A stretch of 64,000 nucleotides of DNA, taken from Oscillospiraceae bacterium (GTDB lineage: Bacteria; Bacillota; Clostridia; Oscillospirales; Oscillospiraceae). The stretch spans positions 62,001 through 126,000 of the forward strand of contig JAFTXW010000016.1 of NCBI GenBank assembly GCA_017461445.1, written 5' to 3'. Position 1 is the first letter of the stretch. Every line of letters starts with the position of its first letter. Positions 16,682 through 25,865 of this stretch are shown here, one piece after another. Under the pieces are notes generated by a model. The model did not search any database, was not told the origin of the DNA, and saw only the letters and a program-made list of their open reading frames with translations. A program made the translations under genes and the position numbers.

Positions 16682-18406
16682 TCATTCTCCCGGCAGGCGG
16701 ATCACACGCTGCCCCGCCTCCCCGGGAAAGTTTTCAGCAATATAGGACATGACCTCTTCCGTGTCATCGAAAGCGATCAGGTAATCGTAGTTGTTTAGAA
16801 TTTCATCTGCTGCCGTCAGATCCACCGTATACTGTACATCGATTCCCGTGGGATCCAGCAGATATCTGGATAAGTATTTTAGGAATGTCCGGAAGGTGCA
16901 GTCCGAATCTACCAGCAGCAGATACCGGGACTGGGACGGGATATCGTATTCCTCGATCAGCGCGTCGTATTCCATGCGGTAGACACCACGGATATTTTCC
17001 GTAAGTACCTGTTTCCTGTAAGAATCGAAGGAAGGCGATACCGTGTAAAACACCATCAGGACGCACAGGACTATCCCTGCCGCCTGCTGCCAGAGCTTCC
17101 GTCCGGGAATGGCTTCCAGTGCCCGGACTGCGCCAAGCAGAAGCAGACCCGATACGAAGATCAGGATAGTATCGTGATAGCGGAAATATTCCGCCAGCCT
17201 TGTTGCTTCGTTTACGGGCATGGTAAACAGATACATGCCCAGCATCATGGCCTGATAGGTTAGATAGGAAAGCCCCGCCAGCAGGGCCAGCTCCCGAACC
17301 TCCCGCCGGTATGGCTTCCCGGCCCGGCACATCACCGCCAGCAATGCGGCAAGCAGGATGCAGGCAAAAAGCACTTCATTGGAAAACGAGAACATTTTCT
17401 GTACAAAGGCAGACAAAATGGTCTGGATATCCTCTGTTCCCTTTTTTTCAAACATCTTCTGAAAGTATTCCAGCGACACGGAATGAAAGGTCATCATGCC
17501 GTCGTCGAATACCAGCTTTACATGCTTCTGCCACAGCAGCAGCACGCCGAAGGGGCACAGGGCATTCACCAGCCAGAGCTTCCCTTCTTTGGGATTTCTG
17601 ACCTTTGTCAGCAGATACACCAGAATGACCAGCGTAAAGAAAATACCGCTATTCTTCACGGTAATGAGAAAGACCGTATAGGGCATGACCCACCAGCTCT
17701 TTTCCCACAGCTCCTCCCGGTAGTACATGCAGAAGGCCACCGCGCCAAGGGCTGTGATGGGAAGCAGAGTATCCACCAGAAGCTCTACGAAATTCATGTT
17801 GCCCGCCAGCAGCATGACGCAGCCCGCTGCAGTCAATATCCTCTGGGGCCAGCTTTTGGCAAACGCGAACAAGCCCGCGCAGATGCCGCTCATCAGGATG
17901 GCCTGGGCATACATCTGCATCCATTCCGTGGGGATGCCAACGATTTTCACAATATAGTAGATGAAAGAGGCATAGCCCAGCGGATAGGACTGAAACAGGA
18001 TATTGATATCCGAATAATTGGGAAAGCGGTCATTTTCCAGGATAGACTTTGCGGCGATGGCCCAATGGCTGAAATTGTCATCATGGATGAACAGGCTGTG
18101 GTGCAGAAGGAAAAAAAAATAAACGCAGGATACCGCAAAAAACACCGTCCCCGCCGACAGAAGATGCCGCACCTCATCCCTGCGCAGAACGGAACGGACT
18201 GCCAGGTAAACGCCCAGCAGGCAGATGACCATAGCTGCTTCCGGCAGGATATTCAGAATTCCCGCAAGAAACATGGCGGTTCCGATGGAAACAAAGGTAA
18301 TGCCAATGGAAAATTCCACTTTTATCTTTTTGCTGACCGTCTGGATATAGCCGTAACAGGATACGGCCAGCACCAACAGCCGCAGGGCGGAAAGGATCTG
18401 GCTCAT
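16682..18406 (-). CDS. Polytopic membrane protein, glycosyltransferase-C-like
   Basis: The 574-residue protein has about ten or more hydrophobic segments and a soluble C-terminal tail of about 110 residues. The short loop HDDNFSHWA after the third segments is acidic, as in GT-C glycosyltransferases (ArnT/PMT-like) where an Asp pair is catalytic. I do not recognise the family beyond that. It is inserted between argR and recN, nine bases before argR's stop region, in an otherwise highly conserved gene order. The fold class is inference. Confidence 0.6.
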   Translation of the reverse strand: MSQILSALRLLVLAVSCYGYIQTVSKKIKVEFSIGITFVSIGTAMFLAGILNILPEAAMVICLLGVYLAVRSVLRRDEVRHLLSAGTVFFAVSCVYFFFLLHHSLFIHDDNFSHWAIAAKSILENDRFPNYSDINILFQSYPLGYASFIYYIVKIVGIPTEWMQMYAQAILMSGICAGLFAFAKSWPQRILTAAGCVMLLAGNMNFVELLVDTLLPITALGAVAFCMYYREELWEKSWWVMPYTVFLITVKNSGIFFTLVILVYLLTKVRNPKEGKLWLVNALCPFGVLLLWQKHVKLVFDDGMMTFHSVSLEYFQKMFEKKGTEDIQTILSAFVQKMFSFSNEVLFACILLAALLAVMCRAGKPYRREVRELALLAGLSYLTYQAMMLGMYLFTMPVNEATRLAEYFRYHDTILIFVSGLLLLGAVRALEAIPGRKLWQQAAGIVLCVLMVFYTVSPSFDSYRKQVLTENIRGVYRMEYDALIEEYDIPSQSRYLLLVDSDCTFRTFLKYLSRYLLDPTGIDVQYTVDLTAADEILNNYDYLIAFDDTEEVMSYIAENFPGEAGQRVIRLPGE

Positions 18407-18414
18407 AGTGCCCC

Positions 18415-18867
18415 TCAGCTCATCAGGCTTTTGATCTCCCCGCAGAAGGCTGCGGCGGAGTTGGTGTCCCGCATGACCACCATAACGGTGTCGTCGCCCG
18501 CCAGGGTGCCAAGGACAACGCTCATATTCATGGCATCCAGCGCAGAGGCGGCAGCGTTGGCAAGGCCTGGCAGGGTGTGGATGACGATAATGTTCTGGGC
18601 ATAGTCAAAATTGGTGACGCATTCCCGGAAAATGGTATTCAGCCGGCCGGAAAAGCCGCTGGGAACCTCCCGGGCGGCGGTAGTGTAGCGGTAGGTGCCA
18701 AAGGTGGTCAGCTCCTTCACGATCCGCAGCTCCTTGATGTCCCGGGAAATGGTGGCCTGGGTGCTGGTAAAGCCGGCATCCTGCAATGCGGCAAGCAGCT
18801 GCTCCTGGGTTTCCACATTGGTGGTGGAGATGATCTCCATGATCTTTGCCTGTCTTTTGGATTTCAT
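18415..18867 (-). CDS. argR: Arginine repressor ArgR
   Basis: The 150-residue protein has the N-terminal winged helix (QEQLLAALQDAGFTSTQATISRDIKEL, shown here only by its core TQATISRDIKEL) and the C-terminal hexamerisation/arginine domain with VVLGTLAGDDTVMVV. It represses arginine biosynthesis when arginine is bound. In Firmicutes, argR sits between nadK and recN, as here except for the inserted membrane-protein gene. Confidence 0.95.
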   Translation of the reverse strand: MKSKRQAKIMEIISTTNVETQEQLLAALQDAGFTSTQATISRDIKELRIVKELTTFGTYRYTTAAREVPSGFSGRLNTIFRECVTNFDYAQNIIVIHTLPGLANAAASALDAMNMSVVLGTLAGDDTVMVVMRDTNSAAAFCGEIKSLMS

Positions 18868-18881
18868 TGCGTGGACACCTC

Positions 18882-19745
18882 TTAAACATTCTTGAATTTC
18901 GCGTTTACCACATCATAGAAGCTCCGGTCCTTCAGGCGGATCAGCCGGGTCTCCAGATTGGATTTCTTGACGGTCACCACATCGCCCATATTCAGCCGGA
19001 AGGCCTTGCCGCCGTCCACGGAAACATAGGCATTACGCCGGGCGTTGCGGACCATCTGGACAGTAACCACCCGCTTGTCCGATGCCACGATGCACCGGCT
19101 GCCCACATCGTGGGCGCAGATGGGGGTGATGATGATATTTTTTGCCTCCGGCTCCACGATGGGGCCGCCGGCGGACAGGCTGTAGGCAGTAGAGCCGGTG
19201 GGCGTGGACACGATAACGCCGTCACCGCCGCATTCCATAGCTTCCACCCCGTCGCAGTTCACCTGCAGGTGGACGATCCGGGCAACGGCACCCTTGGTGA
19301 TCACCGCATCATTCAGGCAGATGTCATGGAAAATGATATCCCGCTCCCGCTGAACGGTCACATCCAGCATCATGCGGCTGTCCACGGTGTAATTCCCGGC
19401 GGCAAGCTGGGCCAGCTTATCCAGCTCGGTGCTTTCCAGCTCTGCCATAAAGCCCATGGTACCGATATTCACACCCAGAATGGGGATACCCTTCCGGGTG
19501 GCAGTCTTTGCCATGTGGAGGATGGTACCATCCCCGCCGAAGCAGATCACCAGGTCGGCATTGGGCAGTTCCCGGTCCAGCCGTGAGAAGCGCAGGTCCC
19601 GGGGCAGATCGTAACTGCGGTCCACCTCAAAGGGCAGGCACAGCCGGGGCTGAATGCCCGCGTTTTTCAGGATGCTCATGGCATCCCGGACAGTCTGGAA
19701 ATTCTTATCCCGGTAGGGATTGGGGGTCAAGATCACATTTTTCAT
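18882..19745 (-). CDS. nadK: NAD kinase
   Basis: NadK phosphorylates NAD to NADP. The 287-residue protein has the GGDGT loop (FGGDGTILHMAK), NIGTMGFMAE, and the NE/D substrate loop with GDGVIVSTPTGSTAYSLSAGGP. The ATG overlaps the tlyA stop codon (TGATG), so the two are translationally coupled. It belongs to the dxs-tlyA-nadK-argR series. Confidence 0.96.
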   Translation of the reverse strand: MKNVILTPNPYRDKNFQTVRDAMSILKNAGIQPRLCLPFEVDRSYDLPRDLRFSRLDRELPNADLVICFGGDGTILHMAKTATRKGIPILGVNIGTMGFMAELESTELDKLAQLAAGNYTVDSRMMLDVTVQRERDIIFHDICLNDAVITKGAVARIVHLQVNCDGVEAMECGGDGVIVSTPTGSTAYSLSAGGPIVEPEAKNIIITPICAHDVGSRCIVASDKRVVTVQMVRNARRNAYVSVDGGKAFRLNMGDVVTVKKSNLETRLIRLKDRSFYDVVNAKFKNV

Positions 19746-20557
19746 CAGTTTGCCCCCTTGTCAAGTGCGGCGTGGGCCTGCTCCACCACCAGAGCGGTAT
19801 CGGGCCGGATGCCTGTCACTTCGTCCAGGCTCAGGTGGCCCAGAAATTCGATATTCCCCTCGGGCCCCTTCACAGGAGAGAAGGTCAGTCCCAGGATCTT
19901 AAATTCCAGTTCCTCCGCCAGAGCCACGAAATGATCCAAAACTTCCTTATGGGTAGACTTTTCCCGGACAACGCCCTTCTTGCCCACCTTTTCCTTCCCC
20001 GCCTCAAACTGGGGCTTGATCAGGCACAGCACCTGGCCCGTGGGCTTCAGGAGCTGCTTGATGGTGGGCAGGACGATCTTCAGAGAAATAAAGCTCACAT
20101 CTACGACAGACAGATCCAGCGGTTCTCCCAGATCCTCCGGGGTCACATAGCGGATATTGGTGCGCTCCATGACCACCACACGGGGATCGGAGCGGATCTT
20201 CCAGTCCAGCTGGCCGTAGCCCACATCAATGGCAAAAACCTTCTTGGCACCCTGCTGCAGCAGGCAGTCGGTAAAGCCGCCGGTGGACGCGCCGGAATCA
20301 CTGCAAACATAGTCCTTGGGCTTCACGCCGAAGTCCCGCAGGGCTTTTTCCAGCTTCAGGCCGCCCCGGCTGACATAGGGGCAAACGGCACCCCGGACTT
20401 CCAGCTCCACCGTCTCCTCGTAGGAAACGCCGGGCTTATCCGCCTTCTGGCCGTTGACATAGACCTGGCCGCTCATAATGATGGCCTGGGCCTTGGAGCG
20501 GCTGTCCGCGTAGCCCTGCTCGGTCAGCAGAACGTCCAGTCTCTTCTTCACTTTCAT
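19745..20557 (-). CDS. tlyA: TlyA-family rRNA 2'-O-methyltransferase
   Basis: The 270-residue protein has an N-terminal S4 RNA-binding domain (KKRLDVLLTEQGYADSRSKA) and a Rossmann methyltransferase of the FtsJ type (VCSDSGASTGGFTDCLLQQGA, AIDVGYGQLDW, VVDVSFISL). TlyA proteins methylate ribose in 16S and 23S rRNA; in mycobacteria loss gives capreomycin resistance. The ATG at 20557 overlaps the dxs stop (ATGA). The longer upstream frame lies inside dxs and is not likely. Confidence 0.93.
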   Translation of the reverse strand: MKVKKRLDVLLTEQGYADSRSKAQAIIMSGQVYVNGQKADKPGVSYEETVELEVRGAVCPYVSRGGLKLEKALRDFGVKPKDYVCSDSGASTGGFTDCLLQQGAKKVFAIDVGYGQLDWKIRSDPRVVVMERTNIRYVTPEDLGEPLDLSVVDVSFISLKIVLPTIKQLLKPTGQVLCLIKPQFEAGKEKVGKKGVVREKSTHKEVLDHFVALAEELEFKILGLTFSPVKGPEGNIEFLGHLSLDEVTGIRPDTALVVEQAHAALDKGAN

Positions 20558-22401
20558 TGGGACAGCACCTCCTTTGTATAAGCGGCGATGGATTCGGCAT
20601 CCAAGCCGCAGCATTCATAAAGCTTCTTCTGGGCACCGTGGGTCACGAAATCAGGCCCCAGGTCGATGCCCTCCACATGGCAGTCCTTCAGCTCCCAGGC
20701 CAATGCCTCCCGGATACCGGAGCCGTAGCAAACCTCCTCTGCCACGATCACTTTTTTGGTTTCGGACAGCTGCGCCGCGATCTGGGCGGTATCCAGGTCA
20801 GAGACGCTCAGCAGGCGCAGGACGGTGGCTTCGATCCCCTGCTGTGCCAGCTTTTCCGCTGCGGAGAGCACATTCTCCAGCAGGCTGCCGTAGGTGATGA
20901 GGGTTACATTCTTGCCCTTCCGGTGGCACTTGACGGTATGTGCCATTCCCTGCCAGTCGGAGGCGGTGTAAGTGCCCTCGGTACCTCGGGGATAGCGAAT
21001 CGCCACAGGGCCGTCGTATTCCTCCACAGCCCAGCGCAGCATGTCCTGCTGCTCTTTCAGGCTGACGGGGTTCAAAATGCGCATTCCCGGTACCTGACGC
21101 AGGAAGCCAACGTCAAAAACACCGTGATGGGTGGGGCCGTCATCGCCCACAAGACCCGCCCGGTCGATGGCGAAGACCACATGCAGATGCAGCATTGCCA
21201 CATCCTGAATGATCTGGTCGTAGGCCCGCTGCAGGAAGGTGGAGTATAGGGCCACCACAGGGATCATCCCCTGCTTGGCAAGGCCGCCTGCCATAGAGAC
21301 GGCGTGCTCCTCCGCAATACCCACATCAAAGAGCCGCTTGGGGTAGGCGTCCATGAATTTCAGCAGGCCGGTGCCGCCGGGCATGGCGGCGGTGATGGCG
21401 CAGACACGGTTATCTCTGCCTGCCAGCTCCACCATGGTCTCGCCGAAGGAATCGGAGAAGGTCTTCACCTTCGGCCCCAGCTTTTTGCCGGTAAGCGGGT
21501 CAAATTTTCCGATGCCGTGGAATTTTGCGGGGTCTTCCTCCGCGAACTTGTAGCCATAGCCCTTTTTGGTGACCACATGCACCAGGACAGGCTCCCGCAG
21601 CTCCTTGGCAGAGGTCAGGAGTGTGATCAGTCCCGGCAGATCATGACCGTCCACGGGCCCCAGATAGGTAAAGCCCATGTTCTCAAAAATGGTGCTGGGC
21701 AGCAGGAACCGCTTTAAGCGGTTTTTCAGCTGGCTGGTGAAATTGTACAGGGAATTGCCGCCGGGCAGCTTTTTCACCACATGGCGGTACCACCGCTTGG
21801 CATCCAGGTAATTCTCGCTGGATCGAAGCCGGGACAGATGGCGGGAGACACCACCCACATTCCGGCCGATGGACATTTCATTGTCGTTGAGAATGACCAC
21901 CATAGGCTCGCCGCTGACGGCGGCATCGTTCATACCCTCGTAGGCCATGCCGCCGGTGGCCGCGCCGTCGCCGATCAGTGCCACAACGTCATAATTCTCC
22001 CCCAGCAGCGTTCTGGCCCGGGCCATGCCCAGGGCAATGGACACGGAACTGGAGGCGTGACCTGCCACGAAAGAATCGGTGACGCTCTCACTGGGCTTGG
22101 GGAAGCCGGACATGCCGCCGAACTGGCGCAAATGCGCAAAATCCGCCCGGCGACCGGTCAGCATCTTATGGACATAAGACTGATGGCCAACGTCAAAAAC
22201 CAGGCGGTCAATATTGGTATTAAAAACGGTCTCAATGGCGACGGACAGCTCCACCGCACCCAAATTGCCGGCGAGATGCCCGCCGGTCTGGGAAACGCCG
22301 GAGATCAGGAATTCCCGGATCTCCGCACATAAAATCTTTCTTTCTTCGTCGCTGAGGCGAAGCAGATCCTCGTGACCGTTTACTTTCTCTAAAATGCTCA
22401 C
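20554..22401 (-). CDS. dxs: 1-deoxy-D-xylulose-5-phosphate synthase
   Basis: Dxs condenses pyruvate and glyceraldehyde 3-phosphate with thiamine diphosphate, the entry to the MEP isoprenoid pathway. The 615-residue protein has the N-terminal GHQSYVHKMLTGRR, the thiamine motif GDGAATGGMAYEGMNDA, HVVTKKGYG and the transketolase C-terminal DRAGLVGDDGPTHHG. It lies directly downstream of oapA, and it leads the dxs-tlyA-nadK-argR genes with start/stop overlaps. The usual upstream ispA and xseAB are absent from this window. Confidence 0.97.
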   Translation of the reverse strand: MSILEKVNGHEDLLRLSDEERKILCAEIREFLISGVSQTGGHLAGNLGAVELSVAIETVFNTNIDRLVFDVGHQSYVHKMLTGRRADFAHLRQFGGMSGFPKPSESVTDSFVAGHASSSVSIALGMARARTLLGENYDVVALIGDGAATGGMAYEGMNDAAVSGEPMVVILNDNEMSIGRNVGGVSRHLSRLRSSENYLDAKRWYRHVVKKLPGGNSLYNFTSQLKNRLKRFLLPSTIFENMGFTYLGPVDGHDLPGLITLLTSAKELREPVLVHVVTKKGYGYKFAEEDPAKFHGIGKFDPLTGKKLGPKVKTFSDSFGETMVELAGRDNRVCAITAAMPGGTGLLKFMDAYPKRLFDVGIAEEHAVSMAGGLAKQGMIPVVALYSTFLQRAYDQIIQDVAMLHLHVVFAIDRAGLVGDDGPTHHGVFDVGFLRQVPGMRILNPVSLKEQQDMLRWAVEEYDGPVAIRYPRGTEGTYTASDWQGMAHTVKCHRKGKNVTLITYGSLLENVLSAAEKLAQQGIEATVLRLLSVSDLDTAQIAAQLSETKKVIVAEEVCYGSGIREALAWELKDCHVEGIDLGPDFVTHGAQKKLYECCGLDAESIAAYTKEVLSQ

Positions 22402-22418
22402 GAATCCACAACCTAACG

Positions 22419-23006
22419 TTACTTTTTCTTTTTCCGGAACAGATCCGGCAGATGGTGCAGTGTATACAGCATCCGGCCCACCGTATGGACGATGGCAGTG
22501 CAGGAATTCACTGCAAAGGACTTGCCGATGGCCTTGCCGCCCACCGTCAGACCCGCCGCCAGGGCGGACATGAGGAGGGAAACGATCTGGGGCCAGGACA
22601 TATCGAAATTACGCAAAATCTGAGCCGCAATGGTAGCGGAGGCAGAGCCGGACACAACGCCGCAGATATCGCCCACCACATCATTGCAGATGGAACTGAC
22701 GCGCTCGGCATTGCGCAGCAGAGAGATCGCCTCCTGAGCACCGGGCACCTTGCGGGCCGCCATGGAATGGAAGGGCTTTTCGTCTGCCGTAGCCACCGCC
22801 ATGCCGATAATGTCAAAAATGATGCCCACCAGAATGATAACCAGCAGGATCAGAAAGGCCACGACCATGGAGCTGTTTTCCATGATGATGTCGGACAGGG
22901 CAGAAATGGTTCCAGAAATAAGAATGGTTACAAAGAAAATGCTGACGACCCAGCGGGTCGCCTTTTGCCGCTCCCGTTTCTGCGCGGCAGGGTCAGATTT
23001 TGCCAC
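22419..23006 (-). CDS. oapA: OLE RNA-associated membrane protein OapA
   Basis: The 195-residue protein has a basic N-terminus (AQKRERQKATR), two or three hydrophobic segments (about residues 20-80), the conserved-looking block DEKPFHSMAARKVPGAQEA and a second block CNDVVGDICGVVSG containing DxxxD, then another hydrophobic stretch and a KKKK tail. Layout and position directly between a 620-nt non-coding RNA and dxs match OapA, the membrane protein that binds OLE RNA in Halalkalibacterium. I start at GTG 23006, eight bases after GAGGT; a TTG at 23021 is also in frame. The family call rests on memory of gene order and motif pattern and not on a search. Confidence 0.8.
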   Translation of the reverse strand: MAKSDPAAQKRERQKATRWVVSIFFVTILISGTISALSDIIMENSSMVVAFLILLVIILVGIIFDIIGMAVATADEKPFHSMAARKVPGAQEAISLLRNAERVSSICNDVVGDICGVVSGSASATIAAQILRNFDMSWPQIVSLLMSALAAGLTVGGKAIGKSFAVNSCTAIVHTVGRMLYTLHHLPDLFRKKKK

Positions 23007-23029
23007 TTTATGATACCTCAAAAAGTTAA

Positions 23030-23655
23030 TAATTTAGAAAGACGGTAGCAGACAGGATAAATCTTACGGCTTAGGTCGGGTTGGTTTTCCCCGGACGGAA
23101 CCTGCCGTTGCCGTACAGGCCGTTTCCATTTGATCCGTCCGTTCAAGTGTTGCCAAATTTGACTACCCGATTGCCACTTAGTCCGTACTGTAATCCCCTG
23201 TCTGCCCAGTTACGACAGCCTAGGTGATTTCCACGGCAGGATGCACCATAGTCTTAGCCTCTTTTGCAAGCATGGTTTCCAGGAGCGATGTCGGCAACCG
23301 TTATGGCCATAACGATCAGCCGCCTGATCTCCTTTCCCCGCAGGCTCACTCAAGGCAGGCTACGCTGCACGCAGCACACGATTCTGTGCACCACCTTGCA
23401 GGTTCTTTTCCCGGCCCGTACGCGGACGGATCCCCTTGCGGAGGACGTTAGCCGCCGTCGCACAATACCAGGTCTCCACGGAAACCGGGTCGTATGCTCC
23501 ATGCCATTGGAGCGCGCCCGGGATCCTTAACCCCCAGCATCCACCCTAAACTGGGCGTAAAAAGCAGACACCAGGGACTTCATCGATGTGCCCTTCATAG
23601 GATTTTTAGGCCCTACCTGGAAGATGGCCATCCTGACTAGGATACTGCACCGTCA
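23030..23655 (-). ncRNA. ole: OLE RNA (ornate large extremophilic RNA)
   Basis: About 625 bases on the minus strand between a promoter (23662-23690) and oapA contain no credible gene, yet are GC-rich and full of local complementarity, for example ATCCT-AGTC-AGGAT near the 5' end. Length (OLE is about 600 nt), orientation, and immediate position upstream of oapA and dxs match the known OLE locus. The RNA forms a membrane-localised ribonucleoprotein with OapA and affects tolerance to cold, short-chain alcohols and magnesium in Halalkalibacterium. RNase P and 6S RNA were considered and do not fit. Ends are approximate; the RNA may be part of the oapA-dxs transcript. Confidence 0.8.
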
Positions 23656-23661
23656 ACGTGT

Positions 23662-23690
23662 ATAATAGCATATAATTTGTGAATATACAA
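23662..23690 (-). promoter_or_regulatory. Promoter of the OLE RNA-oapA-dxs transcript
   Basis: On the minus strand TTGTAT and TATTAT are 17 bases apart in a very AT-rich stretch, with transcription expected to begin near 23655. Confidence 0.65.
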
Positions 23691-23735
23691 GTATTTTTTC
23701 AAAAATTGTATATTTGTTTACAAGTATATACATTT

Positions 23736-24206
23736 TCAGGGCATATTCACAAACCAGTCCTCCACGATATCGCTGTGAGTAATGGCGATCTCGATATCTT
23801 TCAGTTCTTCCTTCGTGAAGAAGCGCAGTTCCTTGGATTCACTGCTGATGCGCATGGCAGGCTCCTCCTCGAAATCCAGGCCGTAAACCACGATTACCAT
23901 GCGCCAGATGCTGCCGTCCCGGTAGGCAGCGATGCGGCCTGGGTCGTCGTAGACTGCCAGTTTTTCAAACTTGTCCTTGTGGATGCGCAGGCCAAGCTCC
24001 TCGTATACCTCCCGGGCGATGGCATCCCGGCCGGTCTCAGTCTTTTTACAGCCGCCGCCCACCAGGCCCCATATATCGGAATCCCGCCGCTTCTCCAGCA
24101 GCAGTCTCCCCTTGCAGGTCAAGATCGCGTTGGCCCCCAAATGGGCGGGCATGGTAGTTTTCGGAGCATTCTTCGGGTCGCCCCGGTAAAAAGTCACGAT
24201 GGCCAT
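23736..24206 (-). CDS. Nudix hydrolase
   Basis: The 156-residue protein has a complete Nudix box (GGGCKKTETGRDAIAREVYE then ELGL), giving the metal-binding REVYEE. Such enzymes hydrolyse nucleoside diphosphates linked to another group; the substrate is unknown. The start codon at 24206 follows GGAGG. The gene ends 45 bases before the OLE promoter without a clear terminator. Confidence 0.9.
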   Translation of the reverse strand: MAIVTFYRGDPKNAPKTTMPAHLGANAILTCKGRLLLEKRRDSDIWGLVGGGCKKTETGRDAIAREVYEELGLRIHKDKFEKLAVYDDPGRIAAYRDGSIWRMVIVVYGLDFEEEPAMRISSESKELRFFTKEELKDIEIAITHSDIVEDWFVNMP

Positions 24207-24303
24207 AGAAATTCCTCCAAAAGAAATCGCAGAATATCACACAGGGTCAAACCCTTGTTTATATCTTACAACATTCTTTCTGTTTTTTCCACCCCATTCA
24301 TAA

Positions 24304-24335
24304 AAATAAGGACCACCGATGGTGGTCCTTATTTT
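24304..24335 (-). terminator. Terminator of tmRNA
   Basis: AATAAGGACCACC and GGTGGTCCTTATT pair perfectly around GAT; TTTT follows the 3' arm as read on the minus strand (through 24299). It lies on the base next to the tmRNA CCA end. Confidence 0.9.
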
Positions 24336-24684
24336 TGGTGGAGCCGAGGGGAATCGAACCCCTGTCCGAAAGCAACTTGGAAAGAACTTCTCCGGGCGCA
24401 GTTTGTTATTTACATTCCCTCATCCCGGCGGGAACAAACACCCTACGGGAATCAGTAGCTTCATAATGCATGGCACGCGCAAAGCTTTGCGTACGCACGT
24501 TCTCCACTCAAATCACACCCGAGCCCGGCTCGTGGACCTTCCGGGGCGGATGCGCGCCTAATTAGGCAGCGATTGCAACAGTATTGTTGTCAGTTAAATT
24601 TAAAAGGTTGCCCGTTTTATCGTGGCCAGGCACCACGGCCCGCTATTCCAGCCTCACTACCCCCGTCGAAACCAGTACGGCCCC
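24336..24684 (-). ncRNA. ssrA: Transfer-messenger RNA (tmRNA)
   Basis: The 349-base RNA begins GGGGCCGTACTGGTTTCGACGG (the first 20 are the family's 5' consensus) and ends with a tRNA-like T-arm GGTTCGATTCCCC and encoded CCA. The internal tag frame ends in ...LTDNNTVAIAA and a TAA stop, matching the usual hydrophobic AA-ending degradation tag. It rescues stalled ribosomes with SmpB, whose gene lies 630 bases upstream on the same strand with ppiB between them. Confidence 0.96.
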
Positions 24685-24691
24685 ATATTAA

Positions 24692-24776
24692 GAGTGGAGT
24701 TTGGAGAGTGAAGAGTGGAGTTATGAGAGTGGGGTGTGGAATCAACTCCACACTCCACTCTTCACATTTCACACTG
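24692..24776. repeat. Purine-rich short-repeat element between tmRNA and ppiB
   Basis: Units of GAGTGGAGTT and GAGAGTGAAGAGTGGAGTT recur in direct order, followed by the complementary ACTCCACACTCCACTCTTCAC. The element can fold into a hairpin. It resembles short intergenic repeats at 34931 and 44017 in style. Confidence 0.55.
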
Positions 24777-24778
24777 AA

Positions 24779-25318
24779 TTAAAAGCGTCCGTAGGGATCG
24801 GGGAGCTTATTGGGCTCGGGGTAGGTTTCGCCGTGGGTATCCACGGTGATGGAGGCGATCTTCTGCTCCTGGATGGGACGGTCGCCCATGCCGGTTCTGG
24901 TAGCAGCAATGGCATCCACCACGTCCATGCCGGAGGTGACCTTGCCGAAAGCGGCGTACTGCTTATCCAGGTGCTTGGCATCCTGGTGCATGATGAAGAA
25001 CTGGCTGCCTGCGGAGTTGGGAGACTGGCTTCTTGCCATGCTCAGAACGCCACGCTTATGCTTGATGTCATTCTTGGGGAAGCCGTTGAACATAAACTCG
25101 CCCTTGATGCAGTAGCCGGGGCCGCCCATGCCGGTGCCCTCGGGGCAGCCGCCCTGGATCATAAAGCCCCGGATGACCCGGTGGAAGATCAGGCCGTCAT
25201 AATAGTTGTGATTGCACAGGTCGATGAAGTTGTAAACGCTCTGGGGGGCCTTCTCGGGGTACAGCTCGCCCTCGATGACGCCGCCGTTTTCCATGGTGAT
25301 CTTAAAAGTAGGGTTCAT
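24779..25318 (-). CDS. ppiB: Peptidyl-prolyl cis-trans isomerase, cyclophilin type
   Basis: The 179-residue protein is a single-domain cyclophilin with [14 protein letters not shown] (catalytic Arg and Phe), [19 protein letters not shown] and [15 protein letters not shown]. It has no signal peptide, so it works in the cytoplasm. The ATG at 25318 overlaps the stop codon of smpB (ATGA). The upstream extension to 25411 lies inside smpB. Confidence 0.96.
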   Translation of the reverse strand: MNPTFKITMENGGVIEGELYPEKAPQSVYNFIDLCNHNYYDGLIFHRVIRGFMIQGGCPEGTGMGGPGYCIKGEFMFNGFPKNDIKHKRGVLSMARSQSPNSAGSQFFIMHQDAKHLDKQYAAFGKVTSGMDVVDAIAATRTGMGDRPIQEQKIASITVDTHGETYPEPNKLPDPYGRF

Positions 25319-25779
25319 CTGAATCTCTCCTTCATAGCCCGGTCGATCTGACGCTTCATGTCCCGCTCGGCCGCGGCTTGTCTTTTGTCGTATAGCTTTT
25401 TGCCCTTGCACAATCCCACGTTCACCTTTACCCGGCTGCCCTTGAAGTAAACGGACAGGGGGATCAGGGCGTAGCCGTCCTGCTTGACCTTGCCGTAAAG
25501 CCGCATGATCTCCCGCTTGTGCATCAGCAGGCGGCGGGGGCGGCGGGGGTCGGGATTGAAGCGGTTTCCGTGGTCATAGGGGGAGATGTGCATCTGGTTC
25601 AGGAGCATCTCTCCGTCCTTGATGCCGCACCAGGCGTCCTTCAGGTTCAGGGTGCCCGCCCGAATGGACTTGACCTCCGTACCCATCAGCTCAATGCCCG
25701 CTTCCAGTTCCTCTTCCACGAAATATTCGTGATAAGCCTCCCGGTTCCGGGCCATGACTTTGATACTTGCCTTTTCCAG
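25315..25779 (-). CDS. smpB: SsrA-binding protein SmpB
   Basis: SmpB brings tmRNA to stalled ribosomes. The 154-residue protein shows [36 protein letters not shown] and the C-terminal [14 protein letters not shown]. The start is unusual: the likely first codon is CTG at 25779, seven bases after GGAGGT, giving a normal family length. The first in-frame ATG (the one in VMARN) has no ribosome site and would trim conserved residues. ATG 25836 is too far upstream. Confidence 0.93.
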   Translation of the reverse strand: MEKASIKVMARNREAYHEYFVEEELEAGIELMGTEVKSIRAGTLNLKDAWCGIKDGEMLLNQMHISPYDHGNRFNPDPRRPRRLLMHKREIMRLYGKVKQDGYALIPLSVYFKGSRVKVNVGLCKGKKLYDKRQAAAERDMKRQIDRAMKERFR

Positions 25780-25865
25780 ATGTCTCACCTCCTGGGAAAC
25801 GGGCCGATGTGAGTATCGACCCCTACAATGGTTCAATTAGCATTATAACACAACTGTCAAGAGGA

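Noticed and set aside
23030-23655. RNase P RNA or 6S RNA as the non-coding gene upstream of oapA
   Set aside because: The RNase P conserved core (GAGGAAAGTCC) is absent, and the length exceeds 6S RNA. The position next to oapA and dxs fits OLE.
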